Shown piece by piece: positions 6,645 to 7,842 of a stretch of DNA of 7,842 bases. This stretch comes from Acidobacteriota bacterium (GTDB lineage: Bacteria; Acidobacteriota; Terriglobia; Bryobacterales; Bryobacteraceae), in contig JAMCRM010000155.1 of NCBI GenBank assembly GCA_023380575.1, positions 1,722-9,563 on the forward strand, in the 5' to 3' direction. Each line of letters begins with the position of its first letter. The first letter of the stretch is position 1. Made by a program: the position numbers and the translations under genes. The notes beneath the pieces are model-generated. The model did no database searches and was not told where the DNA came from. It was given only the letters and a program-made list of their open reading frames with translations.

Positions 6645-7504
6645 GCCAATGCCTGTTTGCAGAATTCGTAACACCTGCGGACTTCCACTACCGTATCGCC
6701 GCCATTGTACTCGTATTCGATGTTGGCCGGCATGTTCCACTTCGACTGTTTCAGGAGTTGCAGGGTCTCCTTCACAGGGGTATCGCCTTCGCCGAAAGGC
6801 ACATTCTGGCCCTGGTTCTTCTTCCGGTCCTTCACGTGGATGCAGACGATGCGGTCGTGGTGCTTGCGGATATAATCTACCGGGTCGTACCCCGCCGCGA
6901 AGAAATGCCCGATGTCCAGGTTTACGCCGATGTACCTGGAATAGGCCATGGCCTTCTCGAAGCTCTCCGGCCTGGCGAACTCATTGGGATTCTCGATGTT
7001 CGAATGCCCGTGCATTCCCACTACGATCTTGTATTTCTCGGCGAACGGAGCCACCCGCTTGGTCACTGAAACGGTAGCGGAAGACGTAATCACCTTGACG
7101 CCCAGCGCCCTGGCGATCCGGAAGCCGCTCTCGATTTCCTTATCGGTATAGTTGTCGCGGAAGGCGTAGCTGGAGGCAAACAATTGGATGCCCGCGTTCT
7201 TGAACTTGCGGGCAATCTCCTGGAAATAGCTGTCCGGCGTGGACTCACGCCAGTGCTGCAGTTCCTCCTCGCCGGCCCTGCCGCGCGCCTTCGGCTGGGG
7301 CTCCACATGGCCTTGCCACAGTTCGCACTCGCCCAGGCCGATTTCCACCATCGCCTTGATCATGTCGTCCAGGGAGCGGTCCCGGAAACTGTAGGACACC
7401 GCGCCCAGTTGCACACCGTTCACCTTGGAATCCACCTTGCCGAACATCGCTCGCGTCCCAAGCGCCGCGAGGGCGGCCTTTCCGAAATCGCGTCTCGAAT
7501 ACAT
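6641..7504 (-). CDS. Tat-signal sugar phosphate isomerase/epimerase-like TIM barrel (xylose isomerase-like / AP_endonuc_2)
   Basis: A 287-residue member of the xylose-isomerase-like TIM-barrel superfamily (IolE and D-tagatose-3-epimerase relatives), which isomerise, epimerise or dehydrate sugars and inositols using a divalent metal. It begins MYSRRDFGKAALAALG, a twin-arginine signal with RR at 4-5, so export is predicted. Barrel landmarks are VQLGAVSYSFRD (31-42), GECELW (58-63), MHGHSN (164-169), VNLDIGHFFAAG (194-205), CIHVKDR (221-227) and NIEYEY (261-266). Likely metal or catalytic ligands are E61, H167, D197 or H200, H223 and E263 or E265; I cannot assign them exactly. The start codon has only a poor Shine-Dalgarno (AAGG two bases away), but the Tat motif fixes the N-terminus. 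It follows the upstream glycosidase stop by 48 bp, and its own stop overlaps the URO-D-like start (ATGA, 6644-6641). The order suggests processing of a sugar released by the glycosidase. Confidence 0.91.
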   Translation of the reverse strand: MYSRRDFGKAALAALGTRAMFGKVDSKVNGVQLGAVSYSFRDRSLDDMIKAMVEIGLGECELWQGHVEPQPKARGRAGEEELQHWRESTPDSYFQEIARKFKNAGIQLFASSYAFRDNYTDKEIESGFRIARALGVKVITSSATVSVTKRVAPFAEKYKIVVGMHGHSNIENPNEFARPESFEKAMAYSRYIGVNLDIGHFFAAGYDPVDYIRKHHDRIVCIHVKDRKKNQGQNVPFGEGDTPVKETLQLLKQSKWNMPANIEYEYNGGDTVVEVRRCYEFCKQALA

Positions 7505-7552
7505 AACCTTTGATTCTAGCGTCCTCTCTCCGAATTTGGAGCCCGATTCTAT

Positions 7553-7842
7553 TCACATTTCCTGCTCCAGACTGACGGGGCCGGCCAGGCCCGATGGCAG
7601 CAACCGCGAATCTTTCCGATAAGCCGTCAGATTGGGCTTCGTAAACCGCTTCTCCGGCGGAAGCGCCGCATCGCCAATCATCCGGTTCGTCCACAGGTTC
7701 ACGACATCGATTTCGAGCACATTGCCCTTGGCACGAATCGCGCCGGTAATGTCCACTCGCCAGGGAGACCACCGACCGGTTTCTATGGGATATCCGGCGC
7801 ACCATCGGCGATTTGTTTGCGGAACGCTTTTTCGCGCGCTTC
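7553..7842 (-). CDS. C-terminal end of a second glycosyl hydrolase (GH106-like or related, beta-sandwich tail); runs off the right edge
   Basis: Only the last ~95 codons are in the window and the frame is open to the right edge. The final ~75 residues match the end of large GH106/GH2-like glycosidases: SPWRVDITGAIRAKGN, then LEIDVVNLWTNRMIGD, LPPEKRFT and YRKDSRLLPSGLAGPVSL before the TGA at 7555-7553. In such proteins this region is a beta-sandwich domain, and the VTNLWxNRxIGD and KxSxLLPSGLxGPV patterns are characteristic. The gene would be the first visible member of the rightward-lying operon with the isomerase and URO-D-like genes. It cannot be the same copy as the frameshifted gene at the left edge. 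Residues before SPWRVDIT (positions above about 7780) look less like the family, and another frame ends at a TAG at 7785-7783, so the intactness of this gene beyond that point is unsure. Confidence 0.68.
   Translation of the reverse strand, partial: SARKSVPQTNRRWCAGYPIETGRWSPWRVDITGAIRAKGNVLEIDVVNLWTNRMIGDAALPPEKRFTKPNLTAYRKDSRLLPSGLAGPVSLEQEM

Noticed and set aside
5640..6671. 343-codon open frame on the plus strand antisense to the URO-D-like gene
   Set aside because: Its translation is rich in His, Arg, Val and Ala with no domain pattern, and it mirrors a well-supported gene. Long antisense frames are expected in GC-rich coding DNA.
7528..7541. CTCC-GAATTT-GGAG dyad between the glycosidase tail and the isomerase start
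   Set aside because: Four-bp stem only, no T tract and not placed over the isomerase Shine-Dalgarno; no supported role.

Overview
The window is a GC-rich, gene-dense stretch of about 7.8 kb. It has eight protein-coding regions, short spacers and no RNA genes, insertion sequences or CRISPR array that I can see. The mix of families points to a soil-type heterotroph, most likely an Acidobacteriota member of the Solibacter/Bryobacter kind. The families are Tat-exported amidohydrolase and sugar-isomerase-like proteins, GH106-like glycosidases, a URO-D-like protein, a TlpA thioredoxin and a MacB-type permease. This placement is an inference from gene content; the window holds no phylogenetic marker.

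Layout. (1) 1-3476, minus strand: a three-gene operon read right to left. It runs from a secreted TlpA-type thioredoxin (2643-3476), through a Tat-signal amidohydrolase-2 protein (1281-2636), to a large secreted GH106-like glycosyl hydrolase (1-1254) that runs off the left edge. Gaps are 6 and 26 bp. The glycosidase is broken by a +1 frameshift at a 19-bp tandem repeat (512-549). (2) 3477-3560: a divergent intergenic region. (3) 3561-5544, plus strand: a conserved-looking protein of unknown function, followed 43 bp later by an FtsX/MacB-type ABC permease with no ATPase gene beside it. (4) 5545-5570: a 26-bp convergent gap without a convincing terminator. (5) 5571-7842, minus strand: a second operon read right to left. 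It contains the C-terminal end of another glycosyl hydrolase of the same general type (7553 to the right edge), a Tat-signal sugar isomerase/epimerase TIM barrel (6641-7504), and a URO-D-like protein (5571-6644) that overlaps the isomerase by ATGA.

How the genes fit together. Both minus-strand operons join a GH106-like glycosidase to exported or TIM-barrel metabolic enzymes. This suggests a plant- or microbial-polysaccharide (possibly rhamnose-containing) scavenging region with uncharacterised follow-on chemistry. The plus-strand pair in the middle is a separate unit: a membrane permease and a partner of unknown function.

I did not find a clearly new named system. The most notable sequence-level signal is the 19-bp repeat at 512-549. 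Its two copies encode the same peptide (TDRVRP) in two frames and differ only at synonymous third positions. This looks like two homologous alleles or paralogues stitched together, not a simple slippage mutation.
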